From Sphingopyxis granuli NBRC 100800 (GTDB taxonomy: Bacteria > Pseudomonadota > Alphaproteobacteria > Sphingomonadales > Sphingomonadaceae), in assembly GCF_001591045.1 (NCBI RefSeq), contig NZ_BCUA01000026.1:1-47338 (forward strand): a DNA stretch of 47,338 nt, read 5' to 3'. The notes beneath the pieces were generated by a model, which saw nothing but the letters and a program-made list of their open reading frames with translations, did no database searches and was not told the DNA's origin. A program made the translations under genes and the position numbers. This document shows positions 24,601 to 36,600 of this stretch, one piece after another (positions within the stretch are counted from its first letter, which is position 1; every line of letters begins with the position of its first letter).

Positions 24601-27600
24601 GTGGACATGGCGACGCTGCGCCGCATCGCGGTGGCGACGGGAGGCTCGCGCGGTGACGTCGTGCATGCGACCAGCGACGGGCGGCTGCTGATCAGCCAGA
24701 GCGGGCAGGTCGATGTCGTCGCCCCGGCGACCGTGCCGGCGGTCGTCGCCACGAATCCGCCCGCCGGATCGAATGCGGTGCTGCCGATGCCGTTCCTGAC
24801 CGTGACCTTCGATCAGGACATGTTCGTCGGTGCGGCCGGCGATGCCGCCTCGGTCACCAACCGCCAATATTACGAGCTGACCGACGACAGCGGCAGGACG
24901 CACGCGATCCGGTCGGTCTCCTACGACGCGACGACGCGCACCGCGGTGCTGGAGGTCGGGACGTTGCTCGCCGGCAATTACCGGCTGACGGTCAAGGCGG
25001 GGCTCGCCGCCGCGACCGGCCAGCGCATGGCGGTCAATTATCAGAGCGCGTTCCAGGCGTATGACGATATTTCGATGCTGGTCGATGTCGTGTTCAGCGA
25101 CACGCGGATGGACCGCCTGACCGGCACCATCTCCTACAAGGTGACGATCACCAACCGCACCGACGGACCGATCACCCTGCCGGCGCTGTTGACCATCGAT
25201 CCGCTCGGCGGCTTTCCGGGCGTTCCGACCGACGCCTCGGGCCGCACCGACGACGGCCGCTGGCTGGTCGATCTGGCTTCGGCGCTGCCGCCGGGCGGCG
25301 TGCTGGAGGCCGGGCAGAGCACGAGCGGCCGCACCGTGTCGATCACCGCGCCGGGCGACCGGCGGCTGGAGTTCGCCGCGGGCATCGTCGCCGGCACGCT
25401 GCCCAACACCGCGCCGAGCTTCACCAGCCAGGCGCCCGACCGCGCCAGGGTCGGCCAGGCCTTCGCCTATCAGGCCGCCGCGAGCGATGCCGAGGGGCAG
25501 ACGGTCGTTTTCGGCCTGCTGACCCATCCCGACGGCATGACCATCGACGCCGACACCGGGCTGATCCGCTGGACGCCCGGGCCCGACAGCCCGGCGAGCG
25601 TCGCGGTGGTGGTCGAAGCCTTCGATTCGCGCGGGGCGGTGTCGCTTCAGCGCTTCGTGCTGGCGGTCGAAGGCGGCAACAGTGCGCCCGAGTTCCGCAA
25701 TGCGCCGATCCGCGTCGAGGGGGCGGAAGGGCAGTTGTTCGAATTCCAGCTTGCCGCCACCGACGCCGATTTCGACCCGCTCACCTATTGGGTCGACGGC
25801 CTGCCCGCCGGCGCGAGCTTCGACCCGGCGACGCGCATGTTCAGCTGGCTCACCGACTATCGCTCGGCGGGCACCTATGACGTGCGCTTCTATGTCACCG
25901 ACGGGATCAGCCGGGACGAGGCGCTGATCTCGCTGGTCGTTGCCGACCGCAACCAGCCGCCGCAGGTGGTGCCGGTCGCCGACCGCAGCGCCCGCGAGGG
26001 CGATTTCATCCGCTTCCGCATCAACGCGACCGCCGACAGCGACCGGCCGCTGACCTTCTCCAGCCCCTCGCTGCCGTTCGGCGCGACGCTGAACCCGATG
26101 ACCGGCGCGTTCGAATGGACGCCGACCTATATCCAGGCCGGCGACTACAACGTCACCTTCGACGTCAGCGATGGCGAAACCACGGTGCGCTTCACGACGA
26201 AGATCACGGTGCTCAACGCCAATGCGGCGCCGGTGTTCGACCAGCTCGACGGGTGGCAGGTGCTCGAAGGCCAGCTTCTGGTCTTCAAGGCGTTCGCCTT
26301 CGATCCCGACAATCCCTATTACACGCCCGCGCTGCGCAACATGCAGACCGGCGAGATCGTGGCGACCACCAGCCTGCCCAAGACGGTGACGGTCGAGCTG
26401 TTGTCGGCGCTGCCGCCGGGCGCGACCTTCGACCCCGAAACCATGGAGCTGCGCTGGACGCCCGACAATGCGCAGGCCGGCGATTACGAGCTGCGCTTCC
26501 GCGCCACCGACACGGGCGACGGCGACGAGCCGCCGCTGTCGACCGAGATCACGGTGCCGATCCGCGTGTTCAACCAGAACCGCCGCCCCGAAGTGCGGAC
26601 GATCGAGAATGTCACCGTGGCCAAGGACACGGTGGTCGAGATTCCGGTTTCGGCCTTCGACGCCGACGGCAATCCGCTGCGCCTCGCGGCGATCAACGAA
26701 AGCCCGTTCCAGCCGCTGCCGCCCTTCGTCACCTTCGTCGACAATGGCGACGGTACCGGGGTGATGCGGATCGCGCCGGGCGCGAACCATCGCGGCGACC
26801 ATGCGGTGACGGTGACCGCGACCGACGACGGCGACGGCACCGGGACCCCGCTGACCGGCGCCTATACCTTCATCATTTCGGTCACGAGCCCCAATGAAGC
26901 GCCGGTGATCGGCCATATCGGCAATCTGGTCGCGGTGGCCGGGCAAAAGCTGACGGCGACGATCGACGTCCGCGACATGGACCAGGATGCCTTGTCCTAT
27001 GCGCTGTCGGGCCTGCCCGGCGCGACCGTGACGCCGACCTCCGTCTATGGCCGCGTGACGCTGGAGTGGACGCCGACGGCGGCTGAGATCGGCAGCTATG
27101 ACGCCAGCCTGACCGTCATCGACAGCGGCAACGGCGTCACGCTGGCGGCCAGCGACACGCGGGCGTTCCGCGTCGTCGTCCGCGCCGCCAACAGCGGCCC
27201 GCAACTGACCCCGGTCGGCGACAAGGCGATCGCCGAGGGCGAGGAACTGCTGTTCAGCCTGCGCGGGATCGACGCCGACGGCGACGACATCAGCTTCACG
27301 ATGGAGGGTGCGCCCGAGGGCGCGACGCTTGATCCGGTGACCGGTCTGTTCCGCTGGAAACCGGCGCTGAACGCCGCCGGCAGCTACCAGATCCTGTTCG
27401 CGGCCGGCGACGGCCATTCGCGCAGCACCGAGCGGGTGACGATCACCGTCGCCAATGCGAACCAGACGCCGCTGTTCGTGCCGATGGCGACGCAATTGCT
27501 GCGCGAGGGCGCCGCGTCGACCTTCACCGTCGTCGCGGCCGATGGCGACGGCGATCCGCTGTCGCTGTCGGTGGTCAGCGGCCTGCCCGCGGGCGCGCTG

Positions 27601-30600
27601 TTCGTCGCGGCGCGCGGCGAGCTGCAATGGACGCCCGGCTATGACCAGGCGGGCGATCATCTGATCCGCTTTGCCGCGACCGATCCGTCGGGCGCGGTCG
27701 GCACCATCGACGTGCTGGTGCGCGTCGCCAATGTGAACCGCGCGCCCACGATCACCGAGGGTTATCATGCCTTCCTGATCGGCGAGGAAAAGCGCTTCCG
27801 CATCGCGGCGCAGGACCCTGACAGCGACGACACGCTGACCTTCAGCGCCGAAAACCTGCCCGAGGGCGCGGGAGTCGACGCCGCGACGGGCGAGTTCGTC
27901 TGGACGCCGGGACCGGGGCAGGCGGGCGACTATGTCGTGACGCTGATCGTCAGCGACGGGCGCGCGACGACGCGGCGGACCGTGCTGATGCGGGCGCAGC
28001 TCGAACCCGCGGCGCCGACGCTGCGGATCGAGACGACCCCCAGCTTCGCTGCGACGCCGGGGCAGAAGGTGCTGCTCCATCCGACGGCGGACAGCCTGTC
28101 CGACATCGTGTCGCTGCGCCTGTGGGTCGACGGGCAGGAGGTCGCGCTCGACGCCAATGGACGCGCGACGATCACGGCCGGCAATCCGGGCAAATATTGG
28201 GTGCGCGCGACGGCGGTCGATGCCGATGGCGGAACCGCGACGGTCGAGCAATGGCTGAAGGTCCGCGATCCCGCCGACAAGGCGGCGCCGGTCGTCGCGT
28301 TCGGCGGCGGGATCGACGCGATGCTCGTGCGCGGGGCGCTCGACGTGCGCGGCAGCATCGCCGACACCAATCTCGATTTCTGGACGCTGCAACTGATCGG
28401 TGCCGACGGCAGCGTGCAGGACATCGCGCGCGGCGATGCGACCGCCGACGGCGTGCTGGCGACGCTCGACGGGCGGCGGCTGGCCGACGGCTTCTATACG
28501 CTGCGTCTGACCGGGCGCGACATTTCGGGACGCACGAGCGTCGCGAGCGCGGCGGTCGAGGTGCGCACCGGTGCCGACAAGGCGGGGCGCTATCAATCGA
28601 CCCATGTCGATGTTTCGGCGCAGCTCGGCAGCGTGCCGTTCGCGCTGACCCGCGCCTATGACAGCCTGACCGGCGAATGGATCTTCCTGGGCCTCGACGT
28701 CGCGATGGAAACCAACGCCGGGACGCTGCCCGGCGTCGGCGGGGCGCTGCCCGGTTTCGAGCAGGGCACGCGGCTGATGCTGACGCTGCCGACCGGCGAG
28801 CGCGCGGGCTTCACCTTCCGCCCGGTGGCGGAGACGATCGGTTCGGTGACCTTCTATCGCCCCGCCTGGGTGGCGGACAGTGCCAACGGCTGGACGTTGC
28901 AGTCGGTCGACCGCCAGCTTCGCAAGGTCGGCGGCGCCTATTTCGATGTCGAGACCGGGCTGGCCTACAATCCCGCGTCGCCGGTTCACGGCAACCGCGA
29001 CTATGTGCTGAAGGGACCGGACGGCACGACCTACGTGATCGACAGCGGCAATGGCACGGTGGAAATCCGGTCGGCCGCGGGAATGCTTCTGGTCGGCGAT
29101 GGCGGCGTGACCGCGCTGGGCGGCGCGGCGCTCCAGTTCCTGCGCGATGCGGCGGGCCGCGTCGTGCAGGTGACCGGACCCGGCGGGTCGGCCACCGTCT
29201 ATGAATATGACGACGCCGGACGGCTGACCGCGGTGCGCGACCTCGCGACCGGGGCGGGGGTCCGCTACGGCTATGTCGACGGGCGGCTCGCCATCGAGAT
29301 TCCGTCCGATGGCGAGGGGCGGCGCATCGACTATGCCGCCGACGGCAGCGTCACGACCAGCGTCGTGCGCGACGATCTGGGCAGCGCCGCGGCTTTCACC
29401 GGCAAACCCTTCGCCGGCACGCTGCCCGCCGGGGGCGGCAGCGACAGCTATGCCTTCACCGTGCGCGCGAGCGAGATCGCGGGGATGGAGAGCGGCGCGT
29501 TGATCCTGCGGGTCGCGACCACGGGCGATGCGATCCCCGAAATCGCCGGGCTGACCGCCATCGCCAGCAGCGTGTCGGGCGGCCAGCGGGTCACGCTGTT
29601 CGCGCTGCGCGAGGCCGGACTGCACGAACTGATCGTGACCGGCGCCGGTGCCTATGGCGTCGAGATGCGCATCGCCGGCGACATCAATGGCGACGGCAGG
29701 GTCGACGGCGTCGACAGCGCGGCGGTGATCGCGGCGCTGGCGGGCGCCGATGTCGACGGCGATGGCGTCGTCGATGCCACCGACACGCAGCTCGTCGCGG
29801 CCAACTACGGCTTCCGCGCCAACCAGGCGCCGGTGATCGCCGACGCCATCGATGCGGTGAAGACCCACGTCGACCTGTCGGCCTGGATCGATCTGGGCCA
29901 GATCGCGACCGATCCCGACGGCGACCGCCTCTATTACCGGATCGTCGGCGTCACCGGCGGCTCAGCGGTGCTGACCGCCGACGGCCGCTCGGTCGTCTTC
30001 ACCCCCGACGCCGGGTACAGCGGCGCGGCCGCAATCCGGATTTCCGCCGACGACGGCTTCGGCACCTCGGCCGAGGGCGTGATCGACATCGCGGTGTCCG
30101 ACGCGCGGCTGGTCGCGATCGATTTCGACCTGCGCCGCGTCCGCTTCGCCGAAGAAGGCGGGGTGGCGCCGATCATGGTGATCGGTCAGTTCGAGGATCA
30201 GGCCGACGTCTATCTGCCGCTATCCTATCTGAACGTGACGGTCGCCAACCCCGAGGTGGTGCGCTGGGGCGAGGATGGGCTGCTGACCGCGCTGCGCGAC
30301 GGCGCGACCTACATCAAGGTCGAGCGGGGCAGCATCGCGGCGGCGACGGTCGTCACCGTCGGGGCGCCGAAGGACGGCGACGAGATATTGACCGCCGTCT
30401 ACAATATCGACGCCTATCCCGACAATGTGACGATGATGGCGGGCGGCGCGACGCGCCGGATCGTCACTGCGCAGGACCCCGAAAAGCAATATTTCCTCGA
30501 CGGCGCGGAAGCCGGAACCACCTATGTTTCGGGCGACACCGCCGTGGTCACGGTCGATGCCGACGGCGTGATGCGCGCGGTCGGTCCGGGGGTGACGACG

Positions 30601-33600
30601 GTCACCGTCATCAACCGCTTCGGCGAGGACCGCATCGAGGTGCGCGTGTCCGATCCGATCGTCGGCAATTTCGTGCAGATCGGCAAGGACGGCGCGATCG
30701 TCGCCAATACCGACGGCATCACCATCGGCTTCGGCCCCGGCGGGCTGGACGGCGACGCGACGGTGACGATCGAGTCCATCGCGCTGGGCGACCTGCCGGT
30801 CGCGATGCCGAACGAGGATATCTTCGATTTCGTCGGCGCGTTCGAATTCGATGTCGCGGGCGCCGAATTGACCGGCCCCGTGCAGCTGGCGGTACCGGCC
30901 GCCGGCGGTGTCGGCGCGGTGGGCGACGAGGTCTGGTTCTTCCAGAAGATGCTGCTGCCGGTCGGCGAAAACGGCGCCGAGGTCGAGGTGTGGACCGTCA
31001 TCGATTCGGGCCGCATCGACGAAGACGGCATGGCGCGCGCCGAATCGCCGCCGTTCCCCGGCCTGACGCGGCGCGGCCAGATTCTGGTGGCGCGGGTCGC
31101 GTCGCCGCTGCCGCGCATCCAGCTCGACCCCGGCTATGCCGCCGCGCTGACCGCGATCATGGTCCCGGCGCTCGGCATCGCGGCGTCGGGCGGCCTCGGC
31201 GGCGCGGTCGTCGGTCTGGGTCTTGGCGCGACGGCGATCGCGCTGATGGCCGCGCCGACGCTGTTCGGGCTCGCGGAGCTCGAGGTATGGCGCACCTATG
31301 CCGATGGGGAGGTTCTGAAAACGACGCTCGACGTCACCATCTCTCCGACCGACCTTTACACCAAGGTCACGGCCACGGTGCCGACGCCCAAGAAGATCAG
31401 CGACGGCACGCCGGAGATATTGGGCGGCACCGTGCAATTCGTGGACGGCAAGCCGGTCGCGGTGCTGACGGGGCGCAATTTCATCTATCCCGCCGCGACG
31501 GCGGCGCTGGGCGCGACGACGGCGGGCGACAGCTTCGCCGACATGCGCGTGGTGCTGCGCAACGGCAGCCAGGAGATCGTCCTGACCAGCGACAAGATCC
31601 GCGTACGCGAAGGCGGGACGCAGGATTTCGCGGTCGTCGAGTTCGACGTGCCGCAGCGCGTCCTGCTGGGCGTCACGGAAATCCGCGTCGAACGGCCCGC
31701 CGCCGGCACGATGCTGGACGCCAAGGGGCGGATTCCCGCGAATGCCCAATATGTGGCGAGCAAGACGATCACCATTGACAACAAGGGCGGCTTTGCCTTC
31801 GCGGGCGATGCCAGCGGCGTCCAGATCATCGACCTTGCGCGCAAGGACGAAGGCGGCGCCGACCTGCTGGTGGGGCGGATCGAGTTGGGCGCGCCCGTGA
31901 CCGAAATCGTCGTGACGACCGACCTCGGAAGCGCCTTCGTGGCGACCCAGAAGGGCATTGCGATCATCGATACGCTGACGCTTCAGCAATATGACGCCGA
32001 TTTCGACACGCCCGAAGTGGACATGATCGAAATCCCGGGCGGGGTGACCACGCTCGCGGTCGATCCCAACAACCGCTACCTCTACGTCGGCGGGCTCGGC
32101 AAGGTCTACATCATCGACATCGACCCCGGTTCGGCGACCTACCTGCAACTGCTGGAGAATGAAACGCACGCGATCAACGTCGCGATCCGCAGCGGCGGCG
32201 AGGAGTTCGGCCACATCACCAGCATGGCGATCAACGCCGACGGCACGCGCCTCTATGTCGGCGTGCCGGTGTCGGAGATGTACGGGCCGCGCGGCTGGAC
32301 CAACTATGGCAAGGACCATGGGCTGGTGATGGTCATCAACGTCGACGACCGCGACCGTCCGAAGGCCGGCCAGCCTAACGCCCGCAAGTGGCGCGAGGTG
32401 ATCGGCAAGATCGACGGCGGCGTCGAGGTTTATGACATCCAGGCGACGGCGGAAGCCGACAAGATGGTGTTCGTGTCGCGCGGCGATACGCGCAACGGCG
32501 TCCACCTGCTGAGCGTCACCAACAACAATCCGGCCAATTTCCAGGTCAAGCATGTCGGCGTGGCGCCGGTGATCAACGAGGGGCCGATCGGCGTCCGCGA
32601 CGTCATCAACAGCATCGCCGGCATCTATTATTCATCGACCAAGCGCGTGACGCAGGGCCAGATCTTCGACCTCGACATCCGCAACGCCGCGGGCATCGCG
32701 GTGACGCCCGACCTCAGCTACATGTTCGTCGCCGACTGGGGGCTGCCCGTCTATATGTGGTACGGCGACCAGACCGTCGCCCGCGATGTCGATGCGCTGC
32801 ACCAGACCGGGTCGAAGATCATGGTCATCAAGAATCCCTTCTCCGCCGCGCCGGAGATCGTGGGATCGACGACGCCGATTCCGCTGGCGTTCCTGGAGGA
32901 ACTGCGCGTCGACAGTTCGGGGCAGAAACTCTACGCCAACTATCGCGGCCTCGGGAACATCGTCGTCCTCGACATCGACGTGATCCGGGGCATCACGCCG
33001 GGGGCGAAGGACACCGACGGCAGCTACAAGTGGAAGCAGACGCCGATCGACAACGTCAATTTCGGGCATCCCGACATCTATCCGATCGATCCGGAAAATC
33101 CGGGCAGCTTCGACGATCCGACCAACCCGCCCAACTATCTGTCGATCAACGTCGCCAGGCATGGGCGCGGGCTGGCGTTGCAGCAGCTCGACGCGCTCGA
33201 ACTGCTCGCGCCGCTCGGCAAGCAGGACCTGCATGGCGCGGGCGCGCCGCAGCTGACCTTCGAATGGCGGCTCGATTCGACGCTGACCGGTACGAAGAAC
33301 GCCAAGGCGAAGCTCTACGTCAGTTCGCTGCTCCCCGGATCGGGCCTGTGGCCCGATGATCCGCCGTCGATCCGCAACCTGTTCGACAGCGATCCGTCCG
33401 CGGCCTCGATGGCCGGGGATCACCACCCCAACCGCATCCTGACGACGCGCGAGCTCGACCCGGGGGCCTATCTCGTCAAGGCCGACGGCACGGTGGTCAA
33501 GCTGCCCGACGACCCGAACAATCCGCTCGATGGCCAGACCTGGCAGGTCACTTTCTCGCCCGAATATGCGAAGGCGATGACCGCGGGACAGCGTTACTAC

Positions 33601-36600
33601 TGGGGCGTCGAGATCGTCGGCAAGGGCATGCGCGAAGCCGCGTCGTGGCAGGTCAAGGAAGTGGTGGCCGACGCTCCGTTCAACGGCGTCACGCTGCTCA
33701 CCCACGGCTTCCAGCTCGGCCTTGGGATGATGAACTCGCCCGCGCTGTTCGGGTCGGCGTTCGAGCAGGACGGCGGTGTCTTCACCGATATGGCGGGCTT
33801 TATAACCGACGCCAGCGGCGGCGGCGTGGTGCTTTTCTACGACGGCAAGACCGGCGACTGGGTCGACCGCACGACGGGCAAGCGCAACGCCGCCGCGCTT
33901 GCCGAAGCGCGCGGCAAGGCGATCGTGCTGGTCAGCGACTGGTCGAGCCAGTCGGACATCACCGACACCGGCTTTGCGGAGGCCGCGGCCGATGCGCTGT
34001 TCGCGTCGCTGGTCGAGCTCAACCGCGCGTCGGGCGGCGGGATATTCCAGTCGCCGCTGCACTTCGTCGGGCACAACCGCGGCTCGGTCGTCAATTCGGA
34101 GATCATCCAGCGGCTCGGCACCTATTTCGAGGGTGCGGGGGGCGAGGACGGCATCCACATGACGACGCTGGACCCGCACGACTTCAAGCAGGACGCGCTC
34201 AACATCCCGCTGACGGACCTCGTCGAACTTCTGTTCAGCGCGGCTTCGGCGGCTACCTTCATGTTCCCGCCGCTTTCCAAGACGATCAATTACGTCAGCA
34301 AGGCCTTCACCAAGCTGATGAAGGTGGTGGGCAAGCTGGGGCTGAAACTCAATCCGGTCGAATTCGCCGATTTTTCGGACCCGACGGTGCAGGTCTGGAG
34401 CAACGTCAAGTTCGCCGACAATTATTACCAGGCGACGGGACTGACCGAGGTTAAGCTGTCGGAAATCACCGTGGGCGGCAAGACGATCACGCTGCTGCCC
34501 GACAGGATCACCGGCCCGATGAAGAAATATATCTTCACCGCGACGATGAACGGCCGGTCGCTGGTCAACAACGCGCCCGGATCGGCCGGAGGCGCCTTCA
34601 CGCCCAACCGCCCCAATCTCGACGTCAACCTCGAAGGCATTTCGGGGATACAGGGCGACGACACGCTGTTCGCGATGTTCGGCCTCGGCGGACCCGACAG
34701 CCGTATCCTCCATTGGTATGCGGGCACCATCAACACCAACGTCGACAATATCCAGGGCTATCCGATCTTCCGCCGCGTCGTCGACGAGGGCCGCAGCACC
34801 TATGCGCTGGGCATCGAGACGCAGGAATTCGGCACCGCACCCTGGTATCAGGTCTATCCGGTGCTGGTGTCCGGCGGAAAGGGCGGATCGAGCGGCGCGC
34901 TCGACGGCTTCGTCTCTCCCGCGATCTGGGACGGCATCGGCACCGGCTGGTTCTTCAGCGCGGTCGGCGGGGGCGCCGGGGTGCGGCCGGGAGCGATCGG
35001 CACCATCTCGCCCGTCTATGACAACGGCAAGGTGGCGAGCGCCGACAACGACAAGGCGGTGCCGACGATTTTCAACGGGGATTTCGAAAGCGGAACCAAG
35101 CAGGCGATCACCAGCTTCCTTCAGAATTTCATCTTCGATTCGGGCTATGGACGCTTTCCGCTGTCCTATGAACTGCCCGGCTGGTCCTATCACGGCGGGT
35201 CGGGGTTCACGCTGAACACCGAGGGCACGCTCTTCGGCTATCCGTTCCCCGACATCGATATCACCGGCATCTTCACCGTCCAGACCAGCCTTTCCACCCT
35301 GTTCAAGGAGGTGATGAACAACGTCCTGAAGAAATGGGCGGATATTCTCGCGACCAAGCTGGCCAGCGCCTTCATTCAGGAAAAGCACGGCGGGCCGCCG
35401 ATTCCGACGTCGGAATCGTCGGAAGGATACCGGCAATGGTACAATGAATATTGGCTCGAACGCGCGGCGGGCGATTTCAGCCAGGGCAAGGCCGCGCTGC
35501 AGGCGATGGCGACGGTCCAGATCATCCAGGCGATCGACAATCTGATCGGCCGGCTGCTCGACGCCGGGGTCAGCTTCAATACCGAGGACGGCATCGTCAC
35601 CAAGGATTTCTCGCTGTCCAAGCTGTATGAAAAGTCGGCGACCGCCGACAAGGCGGGGCTGGACGGCGTGGCATCGCTGATCACCCAGGTGTTCAACGCC
35701 TATATGGACCATTTCTTCCCGCAGCAGTCCGACTATGCGCTCATCATGGGCGGGCAGAAGCTGCTCAAGGATTTCATGTCGACGATGATCGAAACCAGCG
35801 CGATGCTGGCTGGAATCGATCCGACCTCCGGCGATGTCCAGCGCGCCGAGACGGCGGCGCATGAATTCATCGACAAGGTGGTGAATTTCAGCGCGATCAC
35901 CCACAATCGCCTCTACGTGCCGGCCAATGCGAATTATCTGACGTTCGACACCTTCGTGCCGTGGATGATGACCGCCAATGCCGCGATCAAGGTGACCTTC
36001 ACGCCGGTGGATTCCAGCCTCGGCTCGCACAGCGAGATCGTTCAGCTCAAGCCCGGCTTCATGTCGAACAACAGCTACAGCGTCGAAGTGCCGCAGGCCT
36101 ATAAGGGCAAGGTCATCACCTTCACGCTCGAGCCGGTGGACATGGAAAACACCGCCACCATCGAGCACGCCTTCATGGAGCCTTCCGGGATCGAATATCG
36201 CATCCTGTGGCCCAAGACGGCGGAAGGATCGCGGCTGCTGAGCGAGCTCGATGCCGACCAGATGCGGCTGCTGGAACAGCAGGGCGACTGGCTGGTCAAG
36301 CATCCCGACGTCAAGGTCCGCATCTATGGCTATGCCGACGAGCGCGGGGACGTGGCCTATAACGACGAGCTCGGGCTCGACCGCGCGGCGGCGATCACGC
36401 AGTTCCTGCGCAAATATCTGGCCGACCGCAATGCACATCCCGAACGGGTGCTCGACCCGATCAGCCGCGGCGAGCGCTTCCCCAGCATGCAGGAGAAGGA
36501 TACGGAAACGCGCTGGACGATGGACCGCCGGACCGAAATGCTGGTGGAAACATGGGATGGCGTCCCGACCAGCGGCGTCGACCGGACCATCGACCTGTCG

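Noticed and set aside
4195..28000. CRISPR-like or DNA-level tandem repeats
   Set aside because: The repetition is at protein-domain level with diverged DNA; there are no short identical repeats with unique spacers of constant length.
8449..29868. Antisense open frame of 7,139 codons, and similar ones at 3538-7941 and 32632-40362
   Set aside because: They lie in exact codon register opposite the giant gene, so they stay open only because that gene avoids TTA, CTA and TCA codons. Their translations are Arg/Asp/Gly-rich with no recognisable domain.
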